Source: Mycobacterium numidiamassiliense (GTDB lineage: Bacteria > Actinomycetota > Actinomycetes > Mycobacteriales > Mycobacteriaceae). From it: a stretch of DNA of 64,000 nucleotides. The stretch lies in contig NZ_FUEZ01000003.1 of assembly GCF_900157365.1 (NCBI RefSeq), positions 1,364,001 to 1,428,000 of the forward strand. Reading direction: 5' to 3'. Shown here in pieces: positions 1 through 9,010 of the stretch (its first letter is position 1; each line of letters opens with the position of its first letter). Position numbers and translations under genes: made by a program. Below the pieces are notes generated by a model. The model saw only the letters and a list, made by a program, of their open reading frames with translations, did not search any database and was not told the DNA's origin.

Positions 1-32
1 GTCGGGGGTCACAACCGGGCCTGACAATCCAA

Positions 33-59
33 GCCCCCCGCGAAAAGTGGGGGTCTTTC
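33..59 (+). terminator. Hairpin followed by T-rich run at left edge
   Basis: CCCCCGC (35-41) pairs with GTGGGGG (47-53), with one G-U wobble, around a GAAAA loop, and is followed by TCTTTCT. It probably ends transcription of a gene lying off the left edge, before the succinate dehydrogenase operon starts. A leader attenuator for that operon is the alternative. Confidence 0.5.
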
Positions 60-63
60 TGTG

Positions 64-69
64 TACCCT
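64..69 (+). promoter_or_regulatory. Possible -10 element for the sdh operon
   Basis: TACCCT matches the mycobacterial TANNNT -10 pattern just after the hairpin. It would place a start near 76 and give a leader of about 28 bases carrying the GAGGAA ribosome site of the first gene. No convincing -35 is visible, so this is weak. Confidence 0.3.
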
Positions 70-103
70 TCGAATCAACAGCCCGTTCGAAGAGGAACAC
101 TAG

Positions 104-931
104 ATGAGCGCACCCACGGCGAACAGTCCTGCGTCCGGTGTCTTTTCACCGACGCGCGCCCGCATCCAGGAGCGAACGCTCCGCACCGACCGGTGGTGGT
201 TGTCGCCGTTGCGGATCGACCTCGGCTTCGCCGCATTTCTCATTTACGCGACGGCGCGAGGATTGCAGAAGGAATACTTCTTCGTCCCGCAGTATCACTA
301 CCTGACGCCGTTCTACTCGCCGTGCATGGCGAAGGCCTGCGGTGAGGCCAGCGAATTCTGGCCGCAGATCCTGCCGAACTGGTGGTTTGTGCCGTACGCG
401 GCGCTGACGCTGCCATTCCTGCTGCTGTTCCGGCTTACCTGCTACTACTACCGCGGCGCCTACTACCGCACCGTGTGGCAATCGCCCACCGCCTGTGCAG
501 TGGCCGAGCCGCGCGTGCACTACAGCGGCGAGACCAAGCTTCCGCTGATCATCCAGAACACCCACCGGTACTTCTTCTACGTCGCCGGCATCATCTCGGT
601 GATCAACAGCTACGACGCGATCGTCGCGTTCCATTCCGGGAACGGGCCGGGCGGTTTCGGCTTCGGACTCGGCAACCTGATCCTGCTCGGCAACGTCATC
701 ATGCTCTGGATCTACACGTTGTCCTGCCATTCCTGCCGGCATGTGACCGGCGGGCGCCTCAAGCACTTCTCCAAACACCCTGTGCGGTACTGGATCTGGA
801 CCCAGGTAAGCCGGCTCAACACCCGGCACAAGCTGTACGCGTGGATCACGCTGGGCACGCTGATGTTCACCGACGCCTATGTCGCACTAGTGGCCAGCGG
901 AACCATTTCAGACCTGAGATTTGTTGGCTGA
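104..931 (+). CDS. Succinate dehydrogenase 1 membrane anchor (Rv0249c type)
   Basis: This 275-residue polytopic protein is the membrane anchor of the mycobacterial Sdh1 complex, passing electrons from SdhB to menaquinone. About five hydrophobic helices are visible (near residues 38-54, 98-112, 155-175, 188-208 and 242-262). Cysteines and histidines occur at membrane boundaries: C74, C79, C113 and the motif CHSCRH (C208, H209, C211, H213). Published structural work on mycobacterial Sdh1 describes a membrane-embedded Rieske-type 2Fe-2S cluster, and these residues are candidate ligands; that assignment is my inference. The ATG follows AGAGGAACACTAG. It is the first gene of a three-gene operon, 43 bases before sdhA. 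Confidence 0.9.
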   Translation: MSAPTANSPASGVFSPTRARIQERTLRTDRWWLSPLRIDLGFAAFLIYATARGLQKEYFFVPQYHYLTPFYSPCMAKACGEASEFWPQILPNWWFVPYAALTLPFLLLFRLTCYYYRGAYYRTVWQSPTACAVAEPRVHYSGETKLPLIIQNTHRYFFYVAGIISVINSYDAIVAFHSGNGPGGFGFGLGNLILLGNVIMLWIYTLSCHSCRHVTGGRLKHFSKHPVRYWIWTQVSRLNTRHKLYAWITLGTLMFTDAYVALVASGTISDLRFVG

Positions 932-974
932 GAAGCCCTCCCGAGGACAACAAGGAATAGTTGAGCGAGGTTTT

Positions 975-2888
975 ATGACTGAGGTCGAACGGCACTCCTA
1001 CGACGTCGTCGTGATCGGTGCCGGCGGCGCGGGTTTGCGCGCGGTCATCGAAGCGCGCGAACGCGGCCTCAAGGTTGCGGTCGTGTCCAAGTCGCTATTC
1101 GGCAAGGCCCACACGGTGATGGCCGAGGGCGGTTGCGCGGCCTCGATGGGCAACACCAACCCGAAGGACAACTGGAAGACCCACTTCGGCGACACCATGC
1201 GCGGTGGGAAGTTCCTGAACAACTGGCGGATGGCCGAGCTGCACGCCAAGGAGGCTCCCGACCGGGTCTGGGAGCTGGAGACCTACGGCGCGCTGTTCGA
1301 CCGCCTCAAGGACGGCAAGATCAGCCAGCGGAACTTCGGCGGGCATACCTACCCGCGGCTGGCACACGTCGGTGACCGGACCGGCCTGGAGCTGATCCGC
1401 ACCATGCAGCAGAAGATCGTCTCGCTGCAGCAGGAGGATTTCGCCGAGCTCGGCGACTACGAAGCGCGGATCAAGGTGTACGCCGAATGCGCGATCACCG
1501 AGCTGCTCAAGGACGGCGACCGGATCGCCGGGGCGTTCGGCTACTGGCGCCAGAGCGGCAACTTCATCGTCTTCGACGCTCCAGCGGTGGTGTTGGCCAC
1601 TGGCGGGATCGGCAAGTCGTTCAAGGTGACGTCGAACTCGTGGGAGTACACCGGCGACGGCCACGCGCTGGCACTGCGGGCCGGCGCGACGCTGATCAAC
1701 ATGGAGTTCATCCAATTCCACCCGACGGGCATGGTGTGGCCACCGAGCGTGAAGGGGATCCTGGTCACCGAGGGTGTGCGCGGCGACGGTGGAGTGCTGA
1801 AGAACTCCGAGGGCAAGCGCTTCATGTTCGACTACATCCCCCCGGTGTTCAAGGGCCAATACGCCGAATCCGAGGACGAGGCCGACCAATGGCTCAAAGA
1901 CAACGACTCGGCCCGTCGCACCCCGGACCTACTGCCCCGCGATGAGGTCGCGCGCGCCATCAACTCCGAGGTCAAGTCGGGTCGCGGCACCCCGCACGGC
2001 GGGGTCTACCTCGACATCGCCTCCCGGTTGACACCCGAGGAGATCAAGCGACGGCTGCCGTCGATGTACCACCAGTTCATGGAGCTGGCCGGTGTCGACA
2101 TCACCAAGGAGCCGATGGAAGTCGGGCCCACTTGTCACTACGTGATGGGCGGTGTCGAGGTAGACCCCGACACCGGCGCGGCCACCGTCGCCGGGCTGTT
2201 CGCCGCGGGTGAGTGCTCCGGCGGCATGCACGGCTCCAACCGGCTGGGCGGCAACTCGCTGTCGGACCTGCTCGTCTTCGGCCGCCGGGCCGGGCTGGGC
2301 GCCGCCGACTACGCACGCGCGCTGGCCAGCCGCCCCACGGTGTCCGACGAGGCCATCGAGATCGCGGCGCAGCGGGCGCTGGCCCCCTTCGAGGCACCGG
2401 CGAACGGCGCCACCGCGGAGAACCCGTACACGCTGCAGTCCGAACTGCAGCAGTCGATGAACGACCTGGTCGGGATCATCCGCAAGTCGGAAGAGATCAC
2501 CGAGGCCCTCGAACGGCTGACCAAACTCCGCGAGCGCTTCAAGCACATCCACGTCGAGGGCGATCGCCCGTATAACCCCGGGTGGAACCTGGCCATCGAC
2601 CTGCGCAACCAGTTGCTGGTCAGCGAATGTGTCGCCAAGGCCGCGCTGACCCGCACCGAGAGCCGCGGTGGACACACTCGCGACGATCACCCCGGGATGG
2701 ACCCGTCGTGGCGCAAGGTGCTGCTGGTCTGCCGCGTGGCCGGCGACGACGTGATTCCCGACGTCACCATCACCCGAGAAGACCAGTCCCCGATGCGTGA
2801 GGATCTGCTGGAGCTCTTCGAGATCTCCGAGCTGGAGAAGTACTTCACCGACGAAGAGCTGACCGAACACCCAGGACGGAGAAGCTGA
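975..2888 (+). CDS. sdhA: Succinate dehydrogenase flavoprotein subunit (Sdh1)
   Basis: This 637-residue FAD subunit oxidises succinate to fumarate. An N-terminal dinucleotide fold (GAGGAG, residues 15-20) is followed by HTVMAEGG, where H46 should carry the covalent FAD. Active-site regions HPTGMVWPP, GPTCHYVMGG and GSNRLGGNSLSDLLVFGRRAG-type sequence are intact. The ATG at 975 is preferred over an in-frame start at 921 because the protein then begins MTEVERHSYDVVVIG as in the H37Rv homologue Rv0248c, and GAGCGAGG lies just upstream. It is coupled to sdhB by a one-base TGATG overlap. Confidence 0.96.
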   Translation: MTEVERHSYDVVVIGAGGAGLRAVIEARERGLKVAVVSKSLFGKAHTVMAEGGCAASMGNTNPKDNWKTHFGDTMRGGKFLNNWRMAELHAKEAPDRVWELETYGALFDRLKDGKISQRNFGGHTYPRLAHVGDRTGLELIRTMQQKIVSLQQEDFAELGDYEARIKVYAECAITELLKDGDRIAGAFGYWRQSGNFIVFDAPAVVLATGGIGKSFKVTSNSWEYTGDGHALALRAGATLINMEFIQFHPTGMVWPPSVKGILVTEGVRGDGGVLKNSEGKRFMFDYIPPVFKGQYAESEDEADQWLKDNDSARRTPDLLPRDEVARAINSEVKSGRGTPHGGVYLDIASRLTPEEIKRRLPSMYHQFMELAGVDITKEPMEVGPTCHYVMGGVEVDPDTGAATVAGLFAAGECSGGMHGSNRLGGNSLSDLLVFGRRAGLGAADYARALASRPTVSDEAIEIAAQRALAPFEAPANGATAENPYTLQSELQQSMNDLVGIIRKSEEITEALERLTKLRERFKHIHVEGDRPYNPGWNLAIDLRNQLLVSECVAKAALTRTESRGGHTRDDHPGMDPSWRKVLLVCRVAGDDVIPDVTITREDQSPMREDLLELFEISELEKYFTDEELTEHPGRRS

Positions 2889-3637
2889 TGAGCGGCTACA
2901 ACGCGAACTTGCGGGTGTGGCGCGGTGACGACACCAGCGGCGCGCTGCAGGACTTCACCGTCGAGGTCAACGAGGGCGAGGTGGTGCTCGACATCATCCA
3001 TCGCCTGCAGGCGACCCAGACACCCGATCTCGCAGTCCGCTGGAATTGCAAGGCGGGCAAGTGTGGATCGTGCTCGGCCGAAATCAACGGCATGCCCAAG
3101 CTGATGTGCATGACCCGGATGTCCACGTTCGCCGAGGATGAAGTCGTCACCGTGACGCCGTTGCGAACCTTCCCAGTGATCCGCGACCTGGTCACCGACG
3201 TCTCGTTCAACTACGAGAAGGCCCGCGAGATACCGTCTTTCGCGCCGCCCAAGGATCTACAACCCGGCGAGTACCGGATGGCGCAGGTCGACGTCCAGCG
3301 CTCGCAGGAGTTCCGTAAGTGCATCGAGTGCTTCTTGTGCAACAACGTCTGCCACGTGGTCCGCGACCACGAGGAGAACAAGAAGTCCTTCGCCGGTCCC
3401 CGCTTCCTGATGCGGGCCGCCGAGCTCGAGATGCATCCGCTGGACACACTGGACCGGCGCGACCAGGCCCAGGAGGAATTCGGCCTGGGCTTCTGCAACA
3501 TCACCAAGTGCTGCACCGAGGTCTGCCCGGAACACATCAAGATCACCGACAACGCGCTGATCCCGATGAAAGAGCGCGTCGCCGACCGCAAATACGACCC
3601 CGTCGTGTGGTTGGGCAACAAGCTGTTTCGCCGCTGA
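2888..3637 (+). CDS. sdhB: Succinate dehydrogenase iron-sulfur subunit (Sdh1)
   Basis: This 249-residue subunit carries electrons from FAD to the membrane anchor. The N-terminal 2Fe-2S domain has C54, C59, C62 and C74. The C-terminal ferredoxin-like domain has CIECFLCNNVC (C145, C148, C151, C155) and further cysteines at 203, 208, 209 and 213 that ligate the remaining clusters. Its ATG overlaps the sdhA stop by one base, so translation is probably coupled. It corresponds to Rv0247c, and it faces a convergent flavin reductase 18 bases downstream. Confidence 0.95.
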   Translation: MSGYNANLRVWRGDDTSGALQDFTVEVNEGEVVLDIIHRLQATQTPDLAVRWNCKAGKCGSCSAEINGMPKLMCMTRMSTFAEDEVVTVTPLRTFPVIRDLVTDVSFNYEKAREIPSFAPPKDLQPGEYRMAQVDVQRSQEFRKCIECFLCNNVCHVVRDHEENKKSFAGPRFLMRAAELEMHPLDTLDRRDQAQEEFGLGFCNITKCCTEVCPEHIKITDNALIPMKERVADRKYDPVVWLGNKLFRR

Positions 3638-3655
3638 CGAGCGGGCGCTGAAACC

Positions 3656-4150
<495 letters not shown>

Positions 4151-4182
4151 TCATTCGCCCCTTGAGCCGAAGACGGAATCCT

Positions 4183-5208
4183 TCATTCGACCCTACCTGC
4201 CGAGTATCCATGTGCGTCAGCCACATCCGGGTGCGCACGCAACCTGCTTTTCCACGCGTTGCGCCCGTAAACCGAGAAGATCGGGTCCGACGGGTCCTCG
4301 GTTGGCGACCAGCGTGTGTCGGTGCGCGCCGCGAGGTCGTCGGGCAGCGACAGCACCGGTAGCTGCGCGTCCAGGCGCGGATTGAAGAAGAAGGGCACCG
4401 AAATCCGTTCGGTCGCCGGCCCGTCGAGGTGTACCCGGTGCTCGGTCGCCCGCAGGTAGCCGCGCGTCGCGACCTCGAGCAGCTCGCCGATGTTGACGAT
4501 GAACGCGCCGTCCATGGGTGGCACGTCGACCCAGCCCCCGTCCGGCTGCGCGGGTGCTCCGCGGCGTACCTGCAGGCCGCGGCTGCCCGGCTCGGGCAGC
4601 AACAGTGTCAGCACCCCGGAGTCTCGATGCGCACCCACGCCCTGCGAGCTGGCGGCGCGGGCGGGATAGCGGATGATCTTGATCAGCGTGGCGGGCGCTT
4701 CGGCGAATGCCGAATCGAAGACGTCCGGCGAAGCGCCCAACGACGCCGCCCAATGCGCCAGCAGCGTCCGGGCTACCGAGGACAGTGCGGCATCCCATTC
4801 GCCGACGATCCCCGGCAGCTCGGGCAGCGCCGCCGGCCATTGATTCGGGCCCTGCAGCCACAGATAGTCCGGTGCGCCGGTACCGCCGGCCGACGGGCGC
4901 TCGGGTCCGATATCAATCTGCTCGCGCCAATCGACCTCACCGCGGGTCAGCTCGCCGCCCAGCCGGGTGTAGCCGCGGAAGTGCGGGCTGCGCATCATGG
5001 CGATCGCATCCTTGTCGGCCTGCGGGAGTTCGAACAATTCGCGGGCGGCCGCGAGCATCCGTCCGACGAGCGCCGCTGGCACGTCATGGCCGGTCAGATA
5101 GAAGAATCCCACCTCGTGAGCTGCCTCACGCAGGGTCGTGCGAAGTTGGCCGGAACACGCCCGCAAATCCACGACGGGCAGCGTTGCGGCGCGCTGCACA
5201 CTCGTCAT
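4183..5208 (-). CDS. Isopenicillin N synthase-like 2-oxoglutarate/Fe(II) oxygenase
   Basis: A 341-residue double-stranded beta-helix dioxygenase. The N-terminal DIOX_N-type region (LPVVDL, GFFYLTGHDVP) precedes the catalytic core. The iron triad is H194 and D196 (GAHRDSG) with H257 (ATEHRVH). The 2-oxoglutarate or substrate carboxylate clamp is the RxS motif R268-S270 (RISVPFFF). Start chosen at 5208 because GGAAAC precedes this ATG and the added N-terminal 17 residues of a longer frame look non-coding. The substrate is unknown. I do not recall an equivalent at this position in H37Rv, so it may be a lineage-specific gain. Confidence 0.87.
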   Translation of the reverse strand: MTSVQRAATLPVVDLRACSGQLRTTLREAAHEVGFFYLTGHDVPAALVGRMLAAARELFELPQADKDAIAMMRSPHFRGYTRLGGELTRGEVDWREQIDIGPERPSAGGTGAPDYLWLQGPNQWPAALPELPGIVGEWDAALSSVARTLLAHWAASLGASPDVFDSAFAEAPATLIKIIRYPARAASSQGVGAHRDSGVLTLLLPEPGSRGLQVRRGAPAQPDGGWVDVPPMDGAFIVNIGELLEVATRGYLRATEHRVHLDGPATERISVPFFFNPRLDAQLPVLSLPDDLAARTDTRWSPTEDPSDPIFSVYGRNAWKSRLRAHPDVADAHGYSAGRVE

Positions 5209-5262
5209 GTTTCCATTATCGCCGCAGGTAGCGGGGCCACCCAAGCGGTAGGGCGACACTGG

Positions 5263-5316
5263 CCAACCGGTTGGTTAGTTAGACGGTGCAATATAGCTCA
5301 CATTGACTTGCGTCAA
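5263..5316. promoter_or_regulatory. Divergent control region with two inverted repeats upstream of fadE5
   Basis: Between the oxygenase start (5208) and fadE5 (5410) lie a perfect 12-bp palindrome CCAACCGGTTGG (5263-5274) and TTGACTTGCGTCAA (5303-5316), arms of five around four bases. An AT-rich stretch (TTTAATTTTAAT) follows near 5329-5340. The palindromes are candidate binding sites for a TetR-type repressor controlling one or both genes. The first shares the AACNNGTT core of the KstR box but lacks its outer T and A. Confidence 0.45.
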
Positions 5317-5409
5317 GCTCGCTAACGGTTTAATTTTAATCGTGTTACTGGTGGGTAACTTAGCCCAAGTACCCAACCACACGTGGTTTTCTCAACGAGG
5401 AGGAACGTA

Positions 5410-7245
5410 GTGAGCCACTACAAGAGCAACGTCCGTGACCAGGTTTTCAACCTGTTCGAGGTATTCGGCGTTGACAAGGCCCTAGGCCAAGGCGAGTACA
5501 GCGACCTCGACGTCGACACCGCCCACGAAATGCTGACCGAGATGAGCCGGCTGGCCGAGGGGCCCGTCGCCGAGTCATTCGTCGAGGGCGACCGCAACCC
5601 GCCGGTCTTCGACCCGAAATCCCACTCCGTGACGTTGCCGGAAGCCTTCAAGAAGTCGGTCCGCGCAGTGCAGGACGCAGGCTGGGACAAGGCCGGCATC
5701 GACGAGGTGCTCGGTGGCATGCCGATGCCCAAGGCGCTGGTCTGGGCGCTGCACGAGCACATCCTCGGCGCCAACCCCGCGGTCTGGATGTACGCCGGCG
5801 GCGCCGGATTCGCCAACATCATCTACCACCTCGGCACCGAGGAGCAGAAGAAGTGGGCCGTGCTCTGCGCTGAGCGCGGGTGGGGCGCGACCATGGTGCT
5901 GACCGAGCCGGATGCCGGCTCGGACGTCGGCGCCGGCCGCACCAAGGCGGTCCAGCAGGCGGACGGCTCCTGGCACATCGAAGGAGTCAAGCGGTTCATC
6001 ACTTCCGCCGACTCCGATGACCTGTTCGAGAACATCGTTCACCTGGTACTGGCCCGGCCCGAGGGCGCGGGCGCCGGCACCAAGGGGCTGTCGCTGTTCA
6101 TCGTCCCCAAGTTCCTGTTCGACCACGAGACCGGCGAGCCGGGTGAGCGCAACGGCGTATTCGTCACCAACGTCGAGCACAAGATGGGCCTGAAGGTCTC
6201 CGCGACCTGCGAGCTGTCCTTCGGTCAGCACGATGTGCCGGCCCAGGGCTGGCTGGTCGGCGAGGTGCACAACGGCATCGCGCAGATGTTCGAGGTCATC
6301 GAGATGGCCCGAATGATGGTGGGCACCAAGGCAATCGCCACCCTGTCGACCGGCTACCTCAACGCACTCGAGTACGCCAAGTCCCGGGTGCAGGGCGCCG
6401 ACCTCACCCAGATGACAGACAAGACCGCGCCGCGGGTGACCATCACGCACCACCCGGACGTGCGCCGGTCGCTGATGACCCAGAAGGCCTACGCCGAGGG
6501 TCTGCGTGCGCTCTACCTGTACACCGCGACCTTCCAGGACGCGGCGGTCGCCGAGGCGCTGCACGGTGTGGACGCCGATCTGGCCGTCAGGATCAACGAC
6601 CTGATGCTGCCCGTGGTCAAGGGTGTGGGTTCCGAGCAGGCCTACGCCAAGCTGACCGAGAGCCTGCAGACATTCGGTGGTTCCGGCTTCCTGCAGGACT
6701 ACCCCATCGAGCAGTACATTCGTGACGCGAAGATCGACTCCCTCTACGAGGGCACCACCGCCATCCAGGCGCAGGACTTCTTCTTCCGGAAGATCGTCCG
6801 CGACAAGGGTGCGGCGATGGCCCACGTGTCGGGTGAGATCCAGGAGTTCGTCGACAGCGAGTCCGGCAACGGACGGCTCAAGAGTGAGCGCGAGCTGCTG
6901 GCCAAGGCGCTGGCCGATGTCCAGTCGATGGCGGCCACGCTGACCGGATACCTGATGGCTGCCCAGGAAGACGTCAGCAGCCTGTACAAGGTGGGGCTGG
7001 GTTCGGTTCGCTTCCTGATGAGCGTCGGCGACCTGGTTATCGGCTGGTTGCTGCAGCGCCAGGCCGCAGTGGCCGTGCAGGCGCTCGACGAGGGCGCCAG
7101 CGGATCCGAGCGGTCCTTTTACGAGGGCAAGATCGCGGTGGCCTCGTTCTTCGCGAAGAGCTTCCTGCCGCTGTTGAGCAGCACTCGCGAGATCATCGAG
7201 ACGCTGGATAACGACATCATGGAGCTCGACGAGGCCGCTTTCTAG
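5410..7245 (+). CDS. fadE5: Acyl-CoA dehydrogenase FadE5
   Basis: A 611-residue long-form acyl-CoA dehydrogenase, the same length as H37Rv FadE5 (Rv0244c). It performs the first, FAD-dependent step of fatty acyl-CoA beta-oxidation. Visible are the FAD/substrate loop [26 protein letters not shown], and the catalytic-base region [19 protein letters not shown]. The C-terminal roughly 130 residues form the extra helical domain typical of this subfamily. The start is a GTG with a strong AGGAGG site; an earlier in-frame GTG would add nine residues. A 200-base divergent regulatory region precedes it and tandem hairpins follow. Confidence 0.96.
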   Translation: MSHYKSNVRDQVFNLFEVFGVDKALGQGEYSDLDVDTAHEMLTEMSRLAEGPVAESFVEGDRNPPVFDPKSHSVTLPEAFKKSVRAVQDAGWDKAGIDEVLGGMPMPKALVWALHEHILGANPAVWMYAGGAGFANIIYHLGTEEQKKWAVLCAERGWGATMVLTEPDAGSDVGAGRTKAVQQADGSWHIEGVKRFITSADSDDLFENIVHLVLARPEGAGAGTKGLSLFIVPKFLFDHETGEPGERNGVFVTNVEHKMGLKVSATCELSFGQHDVPAQGWLVGEVHNGIAQMFEVIEMARMMVGTKAIATLSTGYLNALEYAKSRVQGADLTQMTDKTAPRVTITHHPDVRRSLMTQKAYAEGLRALYLYTATFQDAAVAEALHGVDADLAVRINDLMLPVVKGVGSEQAYAKLTESLQTFGGSGFLQDYPIEQYIRDAKIDSLYEGTTAIQAQDFFFRKIVRDKGAAMAHVSGEIQEFVDSESGNGRLKSERELLAKALADVQSMAATLTGYLMAAQEDVSSLYKVGLGSVRFLMSVGDLVIGWLLQRQAAVAVQALDEGASGSERSFYEGKIAVASFFAKSFLPLLSSTREIIETLDNDIMELDEAAF

Positions 7246-7268
7246 GCCGCCTCTGCGACCACGAACGC

Positions 7269-7306
7269 AAGAATCCCCCGCTTCGCCATTGAAGCGGGGG
7301 ATCTTG
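7269..7306. terminator. Hairpin terminator after fadE5
   Basis: TCCCCCGCTTC pairs with GAAGCGGGGGA around GCCATT, extended by AAGA/TCTT with one mismatch. There is no long U tract. It lies 24 bases after the fadE5 stop in the gap between convergent fadE5 and fadA2. Confidence 0.7.
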
Positions 7307-7324
7307 TGTCTCGGGGTGCGTCCC

Positions 7325-7369
7325 AAAAAGACCGCCGCTGGATCCCCTCACTCCAGCGGCGGCCCTTTT
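7325..7369. terminator. Second, bidirectional hairpin terminator
   Basis: CCGCCGCTGGA (7332-7342) pairs exactly with TCCAGCGGCGG (7352-7362), flanked by AAAAAG on the left and CTTTTC on the right. Each strand therefore ends in a T-rich run, suited to stopping fadE5 and fadA2 transcripts from opposite directions. The remainder of the 300-base gap holds nothing else I recognise. Confidence 0.75.
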
Positions 7370-7552
7370 CGCACGCCGTTCCGAAGACCGGCGGCCGTAT
7401 CGGGGATGCCCCGTGTTGCCGTCGGGGTCGGGGTTCTGACCACAACACAGGGCCATCCGACACTTGGATTACCCATCTATTCCCGCTCCTAAGCCACTGT
7501 GACAAAGTTCATCCCCGCGGCGGGCGGGCCAAAGAGGCGGGCCGAAAACCCG

Positions 7553-8866
7553 TCAGGCCTGCAGAATCGCGGCCACGCCCTGGCCCCCAGCAGCGCAGAT
7601 GGAAATGAGCGCCCGGACGGGTCCGCCGCCCTTTCGCTCCGCCTTCTGCTCGGCCAGCTGCTTGGCCGCCTGCGCGAGGATCCGCCCGCCCGTGGCCGCG
7701 AAGGGATGGCCGGCAGCCAGTGACGAACCGTTGACGTTGAGCTTCGACCGGTCGATCGATCCCAGCGCGGCGTCCAGGCCCAGCCGCTCCTTGCAGTAAT
7801 CCTCGGACTCCCAGGCCTGCAGGTGAGCCAGCACCACCGAGGCGAACGCCTCGTGGATTTCGTAGAAGTCGAAATCCTGCAGGCTCAGCCCGTTGCGGGC
7901 CAGCAGCCGGGGCACCGCGTAGGTCGGCGCCATCAGCAGGCCGTCACGCCCGTTGACGTAGTCGACCGCGGCCGTCTCGGCATCCACCAGATAGGCCAGC
8001 GGCGCCAATGAATGATCGGCTGCCCATTGCTCGCTGGCCAGCAGCGCGACCGAGGCGCCGTCGGTCAGCGGAGTGGAGTTGCCCGCTGTCATCGTCGCGT
8101 CGCCGGCCTTTACACCGAAAACGGGACGTAGCGTGGCCAGCTTCTCGACACTGCTGTTGGCCCGCAGATTGTCGTCGCGGTAGAGCCCCAGGAAGGGCGT
8201 GACCAGGTCGTCGAAGAAGCCACGATCGTAGGCGGCGGCCATGTTGCGGTGGCTGGCGACGGCCAGCTCGTCCTGGTCGACGCGCTTGATCCCGAGTTGT
8301 TTGGCGGTGATGGCAGCGTGCTCCCCCATCGACAGCCCGGTGCGGGGCTCACTGTTGGCGGGGATTTCGATGCCCAGGGTGGCGGGCAGCGTGCCCACCA
8401 GCCTCAACCGCGCGACGTTGGATTTGGCCCGGCGCAGTTTCAGCAGGGTGCGGCGCAGGTTGTCGCCCAGGCCGATGGGCGGGTCAGAGGTGGTGTCCAC
8501 CCCACCGGCGGCGGCCACGTCGTAGCGGCCTGCCGCGATGCCGTCCGCGGCAGCGATCGCCGCCTGCAGTCCGGTGCCGCAGGCCTGCTGGATGTCGAAC
8601 GCCGGCGTGTAGGACGACAGCTCCGAACCGAGCACGCACTCGCGCATCAGGTTGAAGTCGCGGCTGTGTTTGAGCACCGCCCCGCCGACTACCACGCCCA
8701 GTTGCTGGCCGGCCAGCCCGAACCGGTCTACCAGCCCGCCCAGGGCCGCGGTGAACATGTCCTGGTTGGACGCCTCCGCGTAAGCGCCGTCGGATCGCGC
8801 GAACGGGATGCGATTGCCGCCCAACACGGCGACCTTTTGCCTGTTCTCAGCACTTACAGGGGCCAT
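7553..8866 (-). CDS. fadA2: Acetyl-CoA acyltransferase FadA2 (thiolase)
   Basis: A 437-residue thiolase performing the last step of beta-oxidation, or the reverse Claisen condensation. The nucleophilic cysteine lies in QACGTGLQAA, the GEHA motif in LSMGEHA, NGSSLAAGHPFAATGGR contributes the catalytic histidine, and the C-terminal SICAAGGQG holds the second catalytic cysteine. Start at 8866 gives MAPVSAENRQKVAVLGG, close to H37Rv Rv0243 (440 residues), and has GGAGA upstream. A longer start at 8920 is unlikely because a candidate -10 (TAGTAT, 8924-8919) overlaps it. Divergent from fabG4. Confidence 0.95.
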   Translation of the reverse strand: MAPVSAENRQKVAVLGGNRIPFARSDGAYAEASNQDMFTAALGGLVDRFGLAGQQLGVVVGGAVLKHSRDFNLMRECVLGSELSSYTPAFDIQQACGTGLQAAIAAADGIAAGRYDVAAAGGVDTTSDPPIGLGDNLRRTLLKLRRAKSNVARLRLVGTLPATLGIEIPANSEPRTGLSMGEHAAITAKQLGIKRVDQDELAVASHRNMAAAYDRGFFDDLVTPFLGLYRDDNLRANSSVEKLATLRPVFGVKAGDATMTAGNSTPLTDGASVALLASEQWAADHSLAPLAYLVDAETAAVDYVNGRDGLLMAPTYAVPRLLARNGLSLQDFDFYEIHEAFASVVLAHLQAWESEDYCKERLGLDAALGSIDRSKLNVNGSSLAAGHPFAATGGRILAQAAKQLAEQKAERKGGGPVRALISICAAGGQGVAAILQA

Positions 8867-8918
8867 GTTTTTCTCCGTGTCTCCAGCTTCGTCAGTTTGG
8901 GGATCGGCCGATGAGGCC

Positions 8919-8966
8919 ATACTACTCACCGTTCTTACTCTGCAGTAAGTTCGTCCTCGATACGGT
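8919..8966. promoter_or_regulatory. Divergent fadA2/fabG4 promoter with a 16-bp operator-like palindrome
   Basis: On the minus strand TAGTAT (8924-8919) is a good -10 for fadA2. On the plus strand TACGGT (8961-8966) is a candidate -10 for fabG4. Between them lies the inverted repeat CTTACTCTGCAGTAAG (8934-8949), with perfect six-base arms around CTGC, placed where it would cover both upstream promoter regions. One regulator could therefore control both genes. The regulator is unknown; the TetR gene at 12527-13180 is a nearby candidate. Confidence 0.55.
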
Positions 8967-9010
8967 TGACCTGTAACGGCAGACCTCGCAAGCAAACGGA
9001 AGGCAGCTCA

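Noticed and set aside
5263..5274. CCAACCGGTTGG as a KstR operator
   Set aside because: The AACNNGTT core fits but the required outer T and A are G and T, so two fixed positions fail. It is kept only as an unassigned palindrome.
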